A stretch of 64,000 bases of DNA from JAHQVI01 sp050330195 (GTDB lineage Bacteria; Pseudomonadota; Alphaproteobacteria; Rhizobiales; Rhodomicrobiaceae). The stretch spans positions 1-64,000 of the forward strand of contig JBHJOB010000073.1 of NCBI GenBank assembly GCA_050330195.1. Direction: 5' to 3'. The notes under the pieces were generated by a model. That model had not been told where the DNA came from, ran no database searches, and saw nothing but the letters and a program-made list of their open reading frames with translations. This document shows positions 7,869-16,919 of this stretch, piece after piece. The position numbers and the translations under genes were made by a program. Numbering within the stretch: position 1 is the first letter of the stretch; the number at the start of each line of letters is the position of its first letter.

Positions 7869-9143
7869 TTACTCCGCCGCCGTTCTCTGCTGCGGTTCCG
7901 TCGCGCCCGATGTCTTGATCGCTGCGATTTCTTCCGCCGAATAGCCAAGCACCTGGCCCAGAATTTCGTCCGTATGCTCACCGAGCAATGGAGAGCGTGT
8001 CACCTCGACCGGACTGTCCGACATCTTCACCGGGCAGCCGACACTCAGATATTTGCCGCGCTCAGGGTGATCGACCTCGACAACGGTGCCGGTCTTGCGC
8101 AGCCCTTCGTCCTCGGCAATCTCCTTCATTGACAGGATCGGACCGACGGGGATGTCGAGCGGATTGCATATTTCCATGACTTCATACTTGGTCTTTGTCA
8201 TGGTCCACGCTTCGATGGTGTCGAACACCTCGTTCAGCCGTGTCAGGCGGGCCGGCGGCGTTGCGTAGTCGGGATGGGTTTTCCATTCCGGCTTGTCGAT
8301 AACATCGCAGATCTTCTCCCAGGCCGGGGCCTGGGTGATGAAATAGGTGTAGGCGTTCGGATCGGTCTCCCAGCCTTTGCATTTGAGAATACGCCCCGGC
8401 TGGCCGCCGCCCGAATCATTGCCGGCGCGCGGCACCGCGTCGCCGAAGGGGATGCCTTCGCCATATTGCGAATATTCAGTCAGCGGACCGGCTGCAAGAC
8501 GCTGCTGGTCACGCAGCTTGACGCGCGCAAGATTGAGGACGCCGTCCTGCATTGCCGCGAGAACCTTCTGGCCGCGTCCGGTCTTTTCGCGCTGGAAAAG
8601 CGCCGAGACGATGCCGAACGCCAGATGCAGCCCGGTACCCGAATCGCCGATCTGCGCGCCGGTTACCAGCGGCAGGCCGTCGAGAAAACCCGTCGTCGAG
8701 GCCGAACCGCCGGCGCATTGCGCGATATTCTCATAGACCTTGCAATCTTCATATTTGCCAGGACCGAAGCCCTTGACCGACGCCATGATCATGCGCGGGT
8801 TGAGTTCCTTGATCTTCTCCCAGCCGAAGCCCATGCGATCGAGCGCGCCGGGCGCGAAATTCTCGACCAGCACGTCGCATTCCTTGATCAGGCGGATCAG
8901 CACCTCCTTGCCGGTCGCATTCTTCGTATCCAGCGTTATGGAGCGCTTGTTGTGATTCAGCATGGTGAAGTAGAGGCTGTCAGCCCCCGGAACGTCCACG
9001 AGCTGTTTCCGTGTCGCGTCGCCCACGCCGGGGCGCTCGACCTTGATCACGTCGGCTCCCAGCCAGGCCAGAAGCTGCGTGCAGGTCGGGCCCGACTGCA
9101 CATGAGTGAAATCCAGGATTCTGACGCCTTCCAAGGCTTTCAT
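7869..9143 (-). CDS. frc: Formyl-CoA:oxalate CoA-transferase
   Basis: A class III CoA-transferase of 424 aa that is strikingly like Frc of oxalate degraders along its whole length: N-terminal DFTHVQSGPTCTQ, SLYFTMLNHNKRSI, VENFAPGALDRMGFGWE. The catalytic Asp is Asp167 in QIGDSGTG, and the conserved Gln16 of HVQ is present. It moves CoA from formyl-CoA to oxalate, giving oxalyl-CoA and formate in the cytoplasm. A GGGAGG ribosome site precedes the ATG. It sits directly after oxc in the same operon, the classic pair for oxalotrophy or oxalate detoxification. Confidence 0.94.
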   Translation of the reverse strand: MKALEGVRILDFTHVQSGPTCTQLLAWLGADVIKVERPGVGDATRKQLVDVPGADSLYFTMLNHNKRSITLDTKNATGKEVLIRLIKECDVLVENFAPGALDRMGFGWEKIKELNPRMIMASVKGFGPGKYEDCKVYENIAQCAGGSASTTGFLDGLPLVTGAQIGDSGTGLHLAFGIVSALFQREKTGRGQKVLAAMQDGVLNLARVKLRDQQRLAAGPLTEYSQYGEGIPFGDAVPRAGNDSGGGQPGRILKCKGWETDPNAYTYFITQAPAWEKICDVIDKPEWKTHPDYATPPARLTRLNEVFDTIEAWTMTKTKYEVMEICNPLDIPVGPILSMKEIAEDEGLRKTGTVVEVDHPERGKYLSVGCPVKMSDSPVEVTRSPLLGEHTDEILGQVLGYSAEEIAAIKTSGATEPQQRTAAE

Positions 9144-9185
9144 AGGGTCCTCCCGATACTGAGGAGTTAATAAGATAGAGCCGGA

Positions 9186-10931
9186 TTATTTCTTCGAAAC
9201 CAGGCTCTGAGGATTGAGATTGCCGATACGGCCGCTTTCAGTGCCGGCGTTTTCGTCGATCACCGCGTTGATGAGCGTCGGCTTGCCGGAGTCCATGGCT
9301 TCGTTCACGGCGCGGCTCAGTTCGTCGGGCGAGGTGGCGTGGACGCCGACGCCGCCGAACGCTTCCATCATCTTGTCATAGCGGGAACCCTTGACGAATA
9401 CAGTCGTGCCCGGATCACGGCCGGTGGGGTCGACGTCGGTTCCGCGATAGATGCCGTTATTGTTGAAGACGACCACGCAGACCGGCAGGTTATATCGGCA
9501 GATCGTTTCGACCTCCATGCCGGAGAACCCGAAGGCGCTGTCGCCCTCGACCGCAAGCACGGGCTTGCCGGTTTCGATGGCGGCGGCGATGGCTGCTCCC
9601 ATACCGATGCCCATGATGCCCCAGGTGCCGACATCCAGGCGTTTTCGTGGCTGGTACATGTCGATGATACTGCGCGCAAAATCGAGCGTGTTGGCGCCTT
9701 CATTGACAAGGATCGCATCCGGCCGCTCCTTGATGACGGTGCGCAGGACACCGAGCGCGCCGTGAAAATCCATCGGAACATTGTTGTTCCGCAGCCGGGG
9801 CGCCATCTTGGCGACGTTGGCCTCGACCTTTTCGCGGATCATTGTGGTCCACTCGGCGGGCGGGGCCGGCCAGTCGCCGTCCATCCCCTTGAGCAGCGCC
9901 GAGACGCAGGAGCCGATATCGCCGACCACGGGAGCCGCGATCTCGATATTGCTGTCCATCTCCTTCGGCTCGATGTCGATCTGGACGAATTTTTTCGGCT
10001 CGGTGCCCCAAGCCGCGCCTTTACCGTGCGACAAAAGCCAGTTGAGGCGGGCGCCGATCAGCATCACGACGTCGGCTTCTTTCAGAACCAGCGAGCGCGC
10101 TGCGCCTGCGGATTGCGAGTGCGTGTCGGGCAGCAGCCCCTTGGCCATGCTCATCGGCAGATAAGGAATGCCGCTCTTTTCAACCAGGGCGCGAATATCG
10201 GCATCGGCCTGCGCATAGGCCGCGCCCTTTCCGAGGATGATCAACGGGCGCCTGGCGCCTTTGAGCACATCGAGCGCTCTCGCGACAGCGTCCGGCGCCG
10301 GGATCTGGCGAGGCGCGGGATCGATGACCTTGACGAGCGATTTGGTCCCGGCTGCGGCGTCCATTGTCTGGCCGAGAAGCTTTGCCGGCAGGTCAAGATA
10401 GACGCCGCCCGGACGGCCGGAAACCGCGGCGCGGATGGCGCGCGCTATGCCGATGCCGATATCCTCGGCCCGCAGGATACGGAACGCCGCCTTGCAGAGC
10501 GGCTTGGCGATGGCCAACTGGTCCATCTCTTCATAATCGCCCTGCTGCAGATCGACGATCTCGCGCTCGGACGATCCGCTGATGAGGATCATCGGGAAGC
10601 AGTTTGTCGTGGCGTTCGACAGCGCGGTGAGGCCGTTCAGAAAGCCGGGAGCCGACACGGTGAGGCATATGCCGGGCTTCTGGGTCAGGTAACCGGCGAT
10701 TGCCGCGGCATTGCCGGCATGCTGTTCGTGGCGGAACGAGATGACGCGCATACCCTCAGCCTGGGCAAGGCGGCCCAGATCCGTGATCGGAATACCGGGC
10801 ACATTATATATGGTGCTGATATCGTTGAGCTTGAGTGCGTCGATAACCAGATGAAAACCATCCGTAAGCGCATGGGGCGCGCTTGCTTCGTCGGTACTGA
10901 GACCCGTGCTCTGCGCTGTTGCGGTTGACAT
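9186..10931 (-). CDS. oxc: Oxalyl-CoA decarboxylase
   Basis: A thiamine-diphosphate enzyme of 581 aa. It contains the N-terminal Glu motif RHEQHAGNAAA, the central ThDP/nucleotide domain, and the C-terminal ThDP-Mg motif GDSAFGFSGME ending in FNNNGIYRG, as in known Oxc proteins. It decarboxylates oxalyl-CoA to formyl-CoA and CO2. I start it at 10931 because AGGGAGGA lies 5 nt upstream; a longer form from 10952 would run through that ribosome site. The gene is between gntR and frc on the minus strand with short gaps, so the three form an operon. Confidence 0.94.
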   Translation of the reverse strand: MSTATAQSTGLSTDEASAPHALTDGFHLVIDALKLNDISTIYNVPGIPITDLGRLAQAEGMRVISFRHEQHAGNAAAIAGYLTQKPGICLTVSAPGFLNGLTALSNATTNCFPMILISGSSEREIVDLQQGDYEEMDQLAIAKPLCKAAFRILRAEDIGIGIARAIRAAVSGRPGGVYLDLPAKLLGQTMDAAAGTKSLVKVIDPAPRQIPAPDAVARALDVLKGARRPLIILGKGAAYAQADADIRALVEKSGIPYLPMSMAKGLLPDTHSQSAGAARSLVLKEADVVMLIGARLNWLLSHGKGAAWGTEPKKFVQIDIEPKEMDSNIEIAAPVVGDIGSCVSALLKGMDGDWPAPPAEWTTMIREKVEANVAKMAPRLRNNNVPMDFHGALGVLRTVIKERPDAILVNEGANTLDFARSIIDMYQPRKRLDVGTWGIMGIGMGAAIAAAIETGKPVLAVEGDSAFGFSGMEVETICRYNLPVCVVVFNNNGIYRGTDVDPTGRDPGTTVFVKGSRYDKMMEAFGGVGVHATSPDELSRAVNEAMDSGKPTLINAVIDENAGTESGRIGNLNPQSLVSKK

Positions 10932-10973
10932 CCATTCCTCCCTTGGCCGCACTCAGGCGGTTCTGCGATATGA

Positions 10974-11660
10974 TCAATCGAGATCGACGTTGTTTTCGAC
11001 GTGATCGCGAAGCTTCAGCGTATGCTCTCGAACGAGGCGTTCCGCCCTTTCCGTGTCGCGGGCCTCAAGTGCGGCGATGATCTCCTTGTGATCGACAATC
11101 GACCGCTTGACCCGCTCGTTCTCGAAAATCGCGCGGTGCCTGATGGCGCGAACATGGAAGAACAGACCATTGGTGATCTTCGCGATCAGCGGACAGCCGC
11201 CAAAGCCGATGATTGCCTGATGGAAGCTGATATTGGCGTCGGAATATTCGCCCATGCGCTGTTGCACTTCATCGACGCCGAAGACATCGACAAGACCGTG
11301 CAGGCTGGCGAGTTCCTCATCCGTGGCGTTCTTGGTGGCAAGGCGCGCAGCCATGCTCTCAAGAGCCGCCCAGACGGTGATCATGTCGAGGATCTCTTCT
11401 TTCGATTTGCGCACGATATAGATGCCGCGCCGGGGAACGATCCTGACGAGCCCCTCCTGATCGAGACGCGCGAGCGCCTCGCGTAGCGGCGTGCGGCTGA
11501 TCCCGAATTGCTCGGAAAGCTGGCGCTCGTCGAGGCGCAGATCGGCGTCGGGATCGTAGATGTTCATGTTCTCGATCGCGAGCTTCAGCGACTCATAGAT
11601 CTTCGATTTCAGGCTGAAGCTTTCGTCGATCGCTTTGATATCGAGCTGAAGGGTGGTCAT
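10974..11660 (-). CDS. GntR-family transcription regulator (FadR/FCD type)
   Basis: A 228-aa regulator with an N-terminal winged helix-turn-helix (QLSEQFGISRTPLREALARL near residues 45-65, then VRIVPRRGIYI). The C-terminal all-helical FCD domain has the spaced His residues (HQAI, HFHVRAIRH-like segment, HKEI) that usually bind a metal and a carboxylate effector. It heads the oxc-frc operon and has a TGGTATACCA palindrome 70 bp upstream, the typical size and sequence of an FCD-GntR operator, so it is likely autoregulated. The effector is probably oxalate, another small acid or an acyl-CoA; that is inference. Confidence 0.9.
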   Translation of the reverse strand: MTTLQLDIKAIDESFSLKSKIYESLKLAIENMNIYDPDADLRLDERQLSEQFGISRTPLREALARLDQEGLVRIVPRRGIYIVRKSKEEILDMITVWAALESMAARLATKNATDEELASLHGLVDVFGVDEVQQRMGEYSDANISFHQAIIGFGGCPLIAKITNGLFFHVRAIRHRAIFENERVKRSIVDHKEIIAALEARDTERAERLVREHTLKLRDHVENNVDLD

Positions 11661-11729
11661 CGTCTCTCATCGTCCTGCGCGCATTGTAAGCAGCCCCCGC
11701 CGCGCATCAGAGGCTGCCCTCATGGTTCC

Positions 11730-11766
11730 TGGTATACCATACACCAGCCCAAACTTGGTGTGCAAC
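11730..11766. promoter_or_regulatory. GntR operator sites upstream of gntR-oxc-frc
   Basis: A perfect palindrome TGGTATACCA lies at 11730-11739, and a degenerate second copy TTGGTGTGCAAC at 11755-11766, 16 bp further on. They are in the gap between tctA and gntR, both transcribed leftward. This is where a promoter for gntR-oxc-frc should be. Confidence 0.65.
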
Positions 11767-11819
11767 CGCAAAGGGCCGAGGAGCTTCGATTCTCGCCGCT
11801 CCTCGGCACGCCTTGCCTG

Positions 11820-13352
11820 TTACTCACCGGGTGCTTGCGACGCATAACGCTGCGCGCGCCTGCGCCGCCAGATCATCTGGAACACCGGCAGCATGAACAG
11901 CAGCAGCGCGACGATCATGATCGGCGCTGATAACGGTCGCTGGAAGAAGACGAGCATCGAACCGTCGCTCATGATCAGACTCTGGCGCAGCGCCTCTTCG
12001 GTCGAAAAGCCGAGCACCAGGGCCACGACAAGGGGCGCCAGCGGATATTCCATCCGGCGGAGCACGAAACCGATCACGCCGAAGATGAGCGCCAGCCAGA
12101 CGTCCAGCATCGCATTCTGAATGGCGTAGGCGCCGATAAGCGACATTACGACAATAAGCGGCGCCATGATCGCATAAGGGGTGCGCAGCATCAGGGCCAG
12201 CAGCGGTGTTGCAGTCAGGCAGATGACGAGCGCGGCGATGTTGGCCATATACAGGCTGGCGATAAACGACCAGACGAACTCGGGCTGCTCGGTGAACAGG
12301 CGCGGGCCTGGAACGAAGCCCCACATGAAGACGCCGGCCATCAGGATGGCTGCGGTCGGCGAGCCGGGAATGCCGAGCACCAGCATTGGAAGAATGGCGC
12401 CGGTTCCGGCGGCGTTGTTGGCCGCTTCCGGCGCAATGACGCCCTCAACGGCGCCCTTGCCGAACTTCTCGGGATGCTTCGAGGTTTTCTGAGCGACGCC
12501 ATAGGCCATGAAGGAGGCCGGCGTGGCGCCTGCGCCCGGCAGGATGCCAGTGACGAAACCGAGCACGGCGGAGCCCAGGGCAAGCCAGAAATTGCTGAAA
12601 ACGGCCCTTGCGCCTGCAGTGATATCGTGCAGCCCCAGCTTGGCGGCTTTTGTCACCTCCTCGATCTGCACCTTGTAACGCTCCGCGGCATTGGCAAGGA
12701 CTTCGCCGATCCCGAACAAACCGATGGTGATGGGCACGAAATGGAAGCCGCGCATCAACTCGATGGTGCCGAACGTCAGCCGCGGCTGACCTGTCACGAC
12801 ATCGAGGCCGACGGTCGACAACAGGAAGCCTGCGGCGATCATGATAAGCGCCTTGCCGGGAGAGCCGCCCAGGCCAATGAAGGTGCCAAAGGCGATCATC
12901 AGTACCGCGAACATTTCCGGAGGGCCGAATTGCAGCGCCATCTGGGCAAATGGCACTGCGAAGAATGTGAACAGCACCGATGCGACTATGGCGCCGAAGA
13001 ACGAAACCCAGAAGCCGGCCGACAAGGCGAGTCCCGCCTTGCCCTGCTTGGCCATGGGGCGGCCGTCGAACATGACTGCGACCGACCAGGGATTGCCGGG
13101 CACGCCGAACAGAATTGAGGTGATCAGGCCGCCATACATCGCGCCCCAATAGATGCCGGCCAGCATGACCAGCGCGGAGACCGGCTCGAAAAATACCGTC
13201 ACCGGAAGCAGGATCGCGACCCCGGTCGTGCCGCCGACGCCCGGTAGCACGCCAACCAGCAGTCCCAGGATCACACCCATCATCATGAAGCCGATGCGGG
13301 CCGGAGTGAACAGAGTGTCGAACCCCGTAAATAACAGGTCTAAGGCTTCCAT
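11820..13352 (-). CDS. tctA: Tripartite tricarboxylate-type transporter, large membrane subunit TctA
   Basis: A 510-aa inner-membrane protein with about 11-12 hydrophobic segments and the family's conserved N-terminal block (GVLPGVGGTTGVAILLPVT near residues 37-55, YWGAMYGG, SILFGVPGNPWSVA). It is the channel-forming subunit of a sodium- or proton-driven secondary transporter that works with TctB and a periplasmic binding protein. The length is standard (about 500 aa). Order on the minus strand is tctC-tctB-tctA, directly upstream of gntR-oxc-frc, so the cargo is plausibly a small di- or tricarboxylate linked to oxalate metabolism. Confidence 0.92.
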   Translation of the reverse strand: MEALDLLFTGFDTLFTPARIGFMMMGVILGLLVGVLPGVGGTTGVAILLPVTVFFEPVSALVMLAGIYWGAMYGGLITSILFGVPGNPWSVAVMFDGRPMAKQGKAGLALSAGFWVSFFGAIVASVLFTFFAVPFAQMALQFGPPEMFAVLMIAFGTFIGLGGSPGKALIMIAAGFLLSTVGLDVVTGQPRLTFGTIELMRGFHFVPITIGLFGIGEVLANAAERYKVQIEEVTKAAKLGLHDITAGARAVFSNFWLALGSAVLGFVTGILPGAGATPASFMAYGVAQKTSKHPEKFGKGAVEGVIAPEAANNAAGTGAILPMLVLGIPGSPTAAILMAGVFMWGFVPGPRLFTEQPEFVWSFIASLYMANIAALVICLTATPLLALMLRTPYAIMAPLIVVMSLIGAYAIQNAMLDVWLALIFGVIGFVLRRMEYPLAPLVVALVLGFSTEEALRQSLIMSDGSMLVFFQRPLSAPIMIVALLLFMLPVFQMIWRRRRAQRYASQAPGE

Positions 13353-13401
13353 GATGTAACTCGTCTCTAGCGTGCTGTTGCTGGAATGGGATGGCTTCCT
13401 G

Positions 13402-13893
13402 TCAGAAAGGCAGGATGTTGGACCGATAGAAGACGCTCATGGGCATCGAGATATTGAAACCCTCGCGCAGCATCATCCACAGGACCGCAGGCAGAATGAC
13501 CCCTCCCGCCAACGCAGAGTACCAGCGGAACTTGCCGTACCAGGCCATGAAGAAGGCGAGATACAGACCTGCGCTCAGATACAGGCCGAGAAAGGGGATG
13601 AGTATGACCAGACCCAGGATGGGAAGTCCCACCTTGAGCAGGTCCTCTACCTCCTGGGACGCCTCGAAAAACGGGCGCATGTCAGGATTGCGATAGGCGT
13701 TGACGTAAGCAACACTCAGTGTGCCGAGGATCATCGCAATCGAGAGAACGAAAAGGAAAAAGCCAGCCTGTGGGCCAGTTTCCCCCCAAGTCGGTCCAAG
13801 CTCTATTGACTCCGTAACGATTACGACGCCCAATATGAGGAAAGCGACAACTAATCCGATCTCCACCGCTCTATGGGTCATTCTCATCCACAT
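13402..13893 (-). CDS. tctB: Tripartite tricarboxylate-type transporter, small membrane subunit TctB
   Basis: A 163-aa protein with four predicted membrane helices (VGLVVAFLILGVVIV; FFLFVLSIAMILG; LPILGLVILIPFLGLYLSAGLYLAF; LAGGVILPAVLWMML), the standard TctB layout. I prefer the ATG at 13893 because AAGGAA lies 9 nt before it; the ATG at 13902 sits directly on that ribosome site. It forms the membrane complex with TctA, whose gene follows after about 50 bp. Confidence 0.85.
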   Translation of the reverse strand: MWMRMTHRAVEIGLVVAFLILGVVIVTESIELGPTWGETGPQAGFFLFVLSIAMILGTLSVAYVNAYRNPDMRPFFEASQEVEDLLKVGLPILGLVILIPFLGLYLSAGLYLAFFMAWYGKFRWYSALAGGVILPAVLWMMLREGFNISMPMSVFYRSNILPF

Positions 13894-14082
13894 GGGCGCC
13901 ATTTCCTTGCCTCATCAACAACTGGGTGCGGTTTTCGGCGGGTGGCGCGAATCTGACTGCTCGCGCCACCGGCTTATTTGCTAGCGATCAATTGATCCTG
14001 ACATTCTGGCGATTGGCTCGCGCATCATGCGCCCAGGCGGAGCCAGCATGTCAGGGGCGATCGGCTGGTTATCCGGAATCGG

Positions 14083-15132
14083 TTATCTTTCTTCGAGGTC
14101 CGGACGCAGCTCCCACTTGAACTCGTCCCTCATCATGCGGACGTGGTTCTTCTCGAAGTCGACGAGGAAGTCGCGGTAGCCGTCCGGCCCCTTATAAGTC
14201 GCGACCATGCCGTTCTGCTTCATGAAGTCCTGCCATTCCTTGGCTTCGAAGACCTTCTTGAACAGTTGGTCGTACCAGGCCTTGGCTTCCTCGGGCATGT
14301 CCGGTGGGCCAATCAGGCCGCGCACCTGGTGCAGGCCAGTCTCCAGGTCGAGAAGCTTGGCCATCTCGTTGTCATTTTCCGTGCCGATGTTGAGTTCCCA
14401 ATGCGTGGGCGTGTCCGGCACCGTCGGGTGACGCTCCTTGGAAAACATCACGATCGGGATCAGCTTGTCCGGATAGTGAGGCAGCGCCTCTGCAGGCTGA
14501 TTGACGTTGAAATCCGAATGGCCGCCGGCGACGTTCGAGGCGACCGCGCCGCCGCCCGACTGAGGCACGTACCGGAACGGTTGGCACCCGGCCGCTTTCT
14601 GAAGGAGGCCGATCTGGATTTCGTCTTCCTGCCTGGCGCCGGTGCCGGTGCCGGTGAGGCGGCCCGCTTTACAGGCTTCGTGGAATTCCTCCCAACTCTT
14701 GAACTTGGCAGGATTCACCCACAGCAGGAAGGGATCCATCGTCATCATGGCTACGGGCGTGAGATCCCTGGACGTGAACATGACCGGGATCTTCTGCTGC
14801 AGCGGAGTCGTGACGATGCTGTTCAGCGTCGGCGTAATGTAATGCGGGTCACCCTTCTGGCTGTACAGGTATGTCAGAGCTACCGCACCGGCGCCGCCAG
14901 GCATGTTCACCGGCGTGATAGGCACAGGTGACAGATTGTACTTTTCGATGATGCCGGTCCACAGGCGGGTATAGATGTCAGAGCCGCCGCCCGCCGATGT
15001 CTGGATGACGATTTCGATGGGACGTTCGGGCTCCCATTGCGCGGCCGCCTGATCCGGCATCGCCCACGATGCGGCAATGCCAAGGCCGAGCGCCATGGCT
15101 GGGGCAGACAGGTATTGTCGAATGCTTCTCAT
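14083..15132 (-). CDS. tctC: Tripartite tricarboxylate-type transporter, periplasmic binding protein TctC (Bug family)
   Basis: A 349-aa periplasmic solute-binding protein. A clear signal peptide (MRSIRQYLSAPAMALGLGIAASWA...AAA) precedes the Bug fold, which starts with WEPERPIEIVIQTSAGGGSDIYTR. The start at 15132 is set by GGAGGAA 5-6 nt upstream and by the signal peptide; a longer reading frame to 15252 lacks support. Bug proteins bind small carboxylates through two water-bridged loops. The N-terminal loop here is T-S-A-G-G-G-S-D. It is the first gene of tctCBA and diverges from the sucCD-like pair. Confidence 0.9.
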   Translation of the reverse strand: MRSIRQYLSAPAMALGLGIAASWAMPDQAAAQWEPERPIEIVIQTSAGGGSDIYTRLWTGIIEKYNLSPVPITPVNMPGGAGAVALTYLYSQKGDPHYITPTLNSIVTTPLQQKIPVMFTSRDLTPVAMMTMDPFLLWVNPAKFKSWEEFHEACKAGRLTGTGTGARQEDEIQIGLLQKAAGCQPFRYVPQSGGGAVASNVAGGHSDFNVNQPAEALPHYPDKLIPIVMFSKERHPTVPDTPTHWELNIGTENDNEMAKLLDLETGLHQVRGLIGPPDMPEEAKAWYDQLFKKVFEAKEWQDFMKQNGMVATYKGPDGYRDFLVDFEKNHVRMMRDEFKWELRPDLEER

Positions 15133-15417
15133 CAGGTTTCCTCCCATGATGTTGAGCGCGTGATGCGCCTTGCGAAGCGATCGGAGTGCCATTTCTTGGG
15201 TATGAATGACTAGCTGCCGATCACGCTTGAGCTGGGCCGATTGGCCCGGCACGTCTTGTGCGTCGCGTCGGTTCCTCCCTGGCTGTCGTAAGAGCGGGAT
15301 GCGCTTACGGAAACGGTTGGTTTCGGCGTCATTTCTTGAGGCGAATGATCTGCCGTCCAGTAATTCGTTACAATCAGTCCACAGAACTTTGGCATGAGGC
15401 GTTATGAGCGCCTCTTC

Positions 15418-15441
15418 TGGTATATGGTTTATTGTATGCCA
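15418..15441. promoter_or_regulatory. Paired degenerate GntR operator-like sites near tctC
   Basis: TGGTATAT at 15418-15425 and TTGTATGCCA at 15432-15441 each resemble TGGTATACCA (8 of 10 for the second). Their spacing puts them 14 bp apart, consistent with two dimers on one face of DNA. They lie about 290 bp upstream of the tctC start. Confidence 0.4.
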
Positions 15442-15631
15442 AAACGATCGAACTTTGCAATGCCTTGATTTAAGATCGTGATCTAAATCATTGGCCGACT
15501 ATTTGCTGCACTGCAGAATTTGCTGTTCTGCAGCATAAAAAAATCAAGTAATTCCACCGTATTTTGATACATTGAAGGTGCTATACTATTGCTCCAGGGT
15601 AGGCCCGATGCCGCCTCGACAGGCCATATTT

Positions 15632-15658
15632 TTTGGCGTACAGTATTTGGTATACCAA
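15632..15658. promoter_or_regulatory. GntR operator TTGGTATACCAA before the sucCD-like genes
   Basis: A perfect 12-bp palindrome TTGGTATACCAA is at 15647-15658, preceded by a partial copy TTGGCGTACAGT at 15632-15643. It lies 77 bp before the sucC-like ATG and downstream of the possible -10 at 15582, a position suited to repression. Confidence 0.68.
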
Positions 15659-15734
15659 GATGCCAAGATTAAAAATTGGCGGCGCCGGAGAAAAAATGGC
15701 GCGGTACGCAAAAAAGCGTACAGGGAGGAATATT

Positions 15735-16919
15735 ATGCATGTGCACGAATTCCTGGCCAAGGAATTGCTCGCACGGCGCGGCATTTCCATCGCCAATGGG
15801 CGCGTCGCCGAAACCAGCGCTGATGCCGAAAAAGCGGCGCGCGGCATGTCGGCCGATCGCTATGTCGTCAAAGCCCAGGTGCGCGCGGGCGACCGGCTTG
15901 CGGGAGGCGGCATCCGTTTCGCCGACACCCCTGCCCAAGTGCGGGACGCCGCAGCCGCCATGCTCGGCAGCACGCTGACGACCCGCCAGACAGGACCGAA
16001 GGGTGAAATCGTCCGTCAGGTCTATGTCGAGGAAGCCATCGCCACGACGCAGACCTGTTACGTGGCCATCGCGGTGGATCGCGCGGCCGGCGAGCTTGTC
16101 GCCCTTGGCAGCGCCTCGATGGTTGACGATGGCGAGCCCAACGCGGTCCAGGAGCGCGGTGAACTGCAGCGCTGCCGCATACGCATCGTCGGAGATCGCG
16201 CTGTGGCGAATTTCGCGGGCCTCGCGCAACAGATCGCACCGCCGGGCGTCGACGCCGCGGCGTTGACCGCGTTTGTGCAGCGCCTTGCCGATTCCGCGAT
16301 CGAACTCGATGCGACGCTGATCGAGATCAATCCGCTTGCTTTCACCTCAGGCGGCGACATGATCGCCCTCGACGCCAAGATGACGATTGACGACAATGCG
16401 CTCACCCGCCATCGCGACCTTGCCGCCTTGCGCCAGGCCGAGGCCGGCGTGGAAAGCGATCCGACCGAGTTGATGGCCGACAACCGGCGTATCAACTATG
16501 TGGCGCTAGATGGCAATATCGGTGTCGTCGTCAATGGCGCCGGCCTTGCGCTCGCCACGCTGGACAGCCTCACCGACGCAGGTGGGCGTCCCGCCAATTT
16601 CATGGACATCCGCACCACCGCGACCAGCCTCGATATTGCCTTCGCTTTCGAACTCGTGCTCGCCAATGCCGCGGTCAGGGCCGTCCTGCTCAACGTTCAC
16701 GGCGGCGGGATGCAGCGTTGCGACACGATCGTCGAGGGCATTGGCGTGGCGATGCGCCGGAGTGGCCGCACCTTGCCGCTCGTCGTCCGGCTCGCCGGCA
16801 ACAACGCCGATTTTGCCCGGGATCGCCTCAAAAGCTACGGCATTGATTTTGTTGAAGGCGCCAGCATCGCCGACGCCGCAGGGCGCGTCAGCGCGATGGT
16901 TTCGAAAGAGGTGGCGTGA
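15735..16919 (+). CDS. Succinyl-CoA synthetase-like acyl-CoA ligase, beta subunit (divergent substrate loop)
   Basis: A 394-aa ATP-grasp plus ligase protein like SucC or the large subunit of malate-CoA ligase. Conserved: N-terminal EFLAKELLARRGI, VVKAQV, EINPLA (residues 197-202), YVALDGNIGVVVNGAGLA (255-272) and the C-terminal VVRLAGNN. Changed: the glycine loop that reads NFLDVGGGA in SucC reads NFMDIRTTA here (288-296), the N-terminal HAGGRGKAGG loop reads RAGDRLAGGG (50-59), and the NIFGG loop reads NVHGGG. These loops touch nucleotide and acyl substrate, so the acid may not be succinate. The start is fixed by GGGAGG 6 nt before the ATG. It is coupled to the alpha subunit by a TGATG overlap. 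Confidence 0.85.
   Translation: MHVHEFLAKELLARRGISIANGRVAETSADAEKAARGMSADRYVVKAQVRAGDRLAGGGIRFADTPAQVRDAAAAMLGSTLTTRQTGPKGEIVRQVYVEEAIATTQTCYVAIAVDRAAGELVALGSASMVDDGEPNAVQERGELQRCRIRIVGDRAVANFAGLAQQIAPPGVDAAALTAFVQRLADSAIELDATLIEINPLAFTSGGDMIALDAKMTIDDNALTRHRDLAALRQAEAGVESDPTELMADNRRINYVALDGNIGVVVNGAGLALATLDSLTDAGGRPANFMDIRTTATSLDIAFAFELVLANAAVRAVLLNVHGGGMQRCDTIVEGIGVAMRRSGRTLPLVVRLAGNNADFARDRLKSYGIDFVEGASIADAAGRVSAMVSKEVA

Larger units (their letters stand above)
15133..15734. promoter_or_regulatory. Divergent control region between tctCBA and the sucCD-like pair
   Basis: A 602-bp AT-richer gap without a supportable gene. It holds two operator-like stretches (listed separately at 15418-15441 and 15632-15658) and a TATACT at 15582-15587 that could be a -10 box for the rightward genes, though I find no well-spaced -35 box. 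The gap separates two oppositely oriented operons, so both are likely controlled from here. Confidence 0.6.

Noticed and set aside
11820..15132. Citrate transporter as the certain role of tctCBA
   Set aside because: The family transports many acids and the binding protein cannot be assigned by sequence; the cargo is left open.
15564..15587. Promoter TTGATA...TATACT before the sucCD-like pair
   Set aside because: The spacing between boxes is only 12 bp, too short for a normal sigma-70 promoter; only the TATACT may be real.
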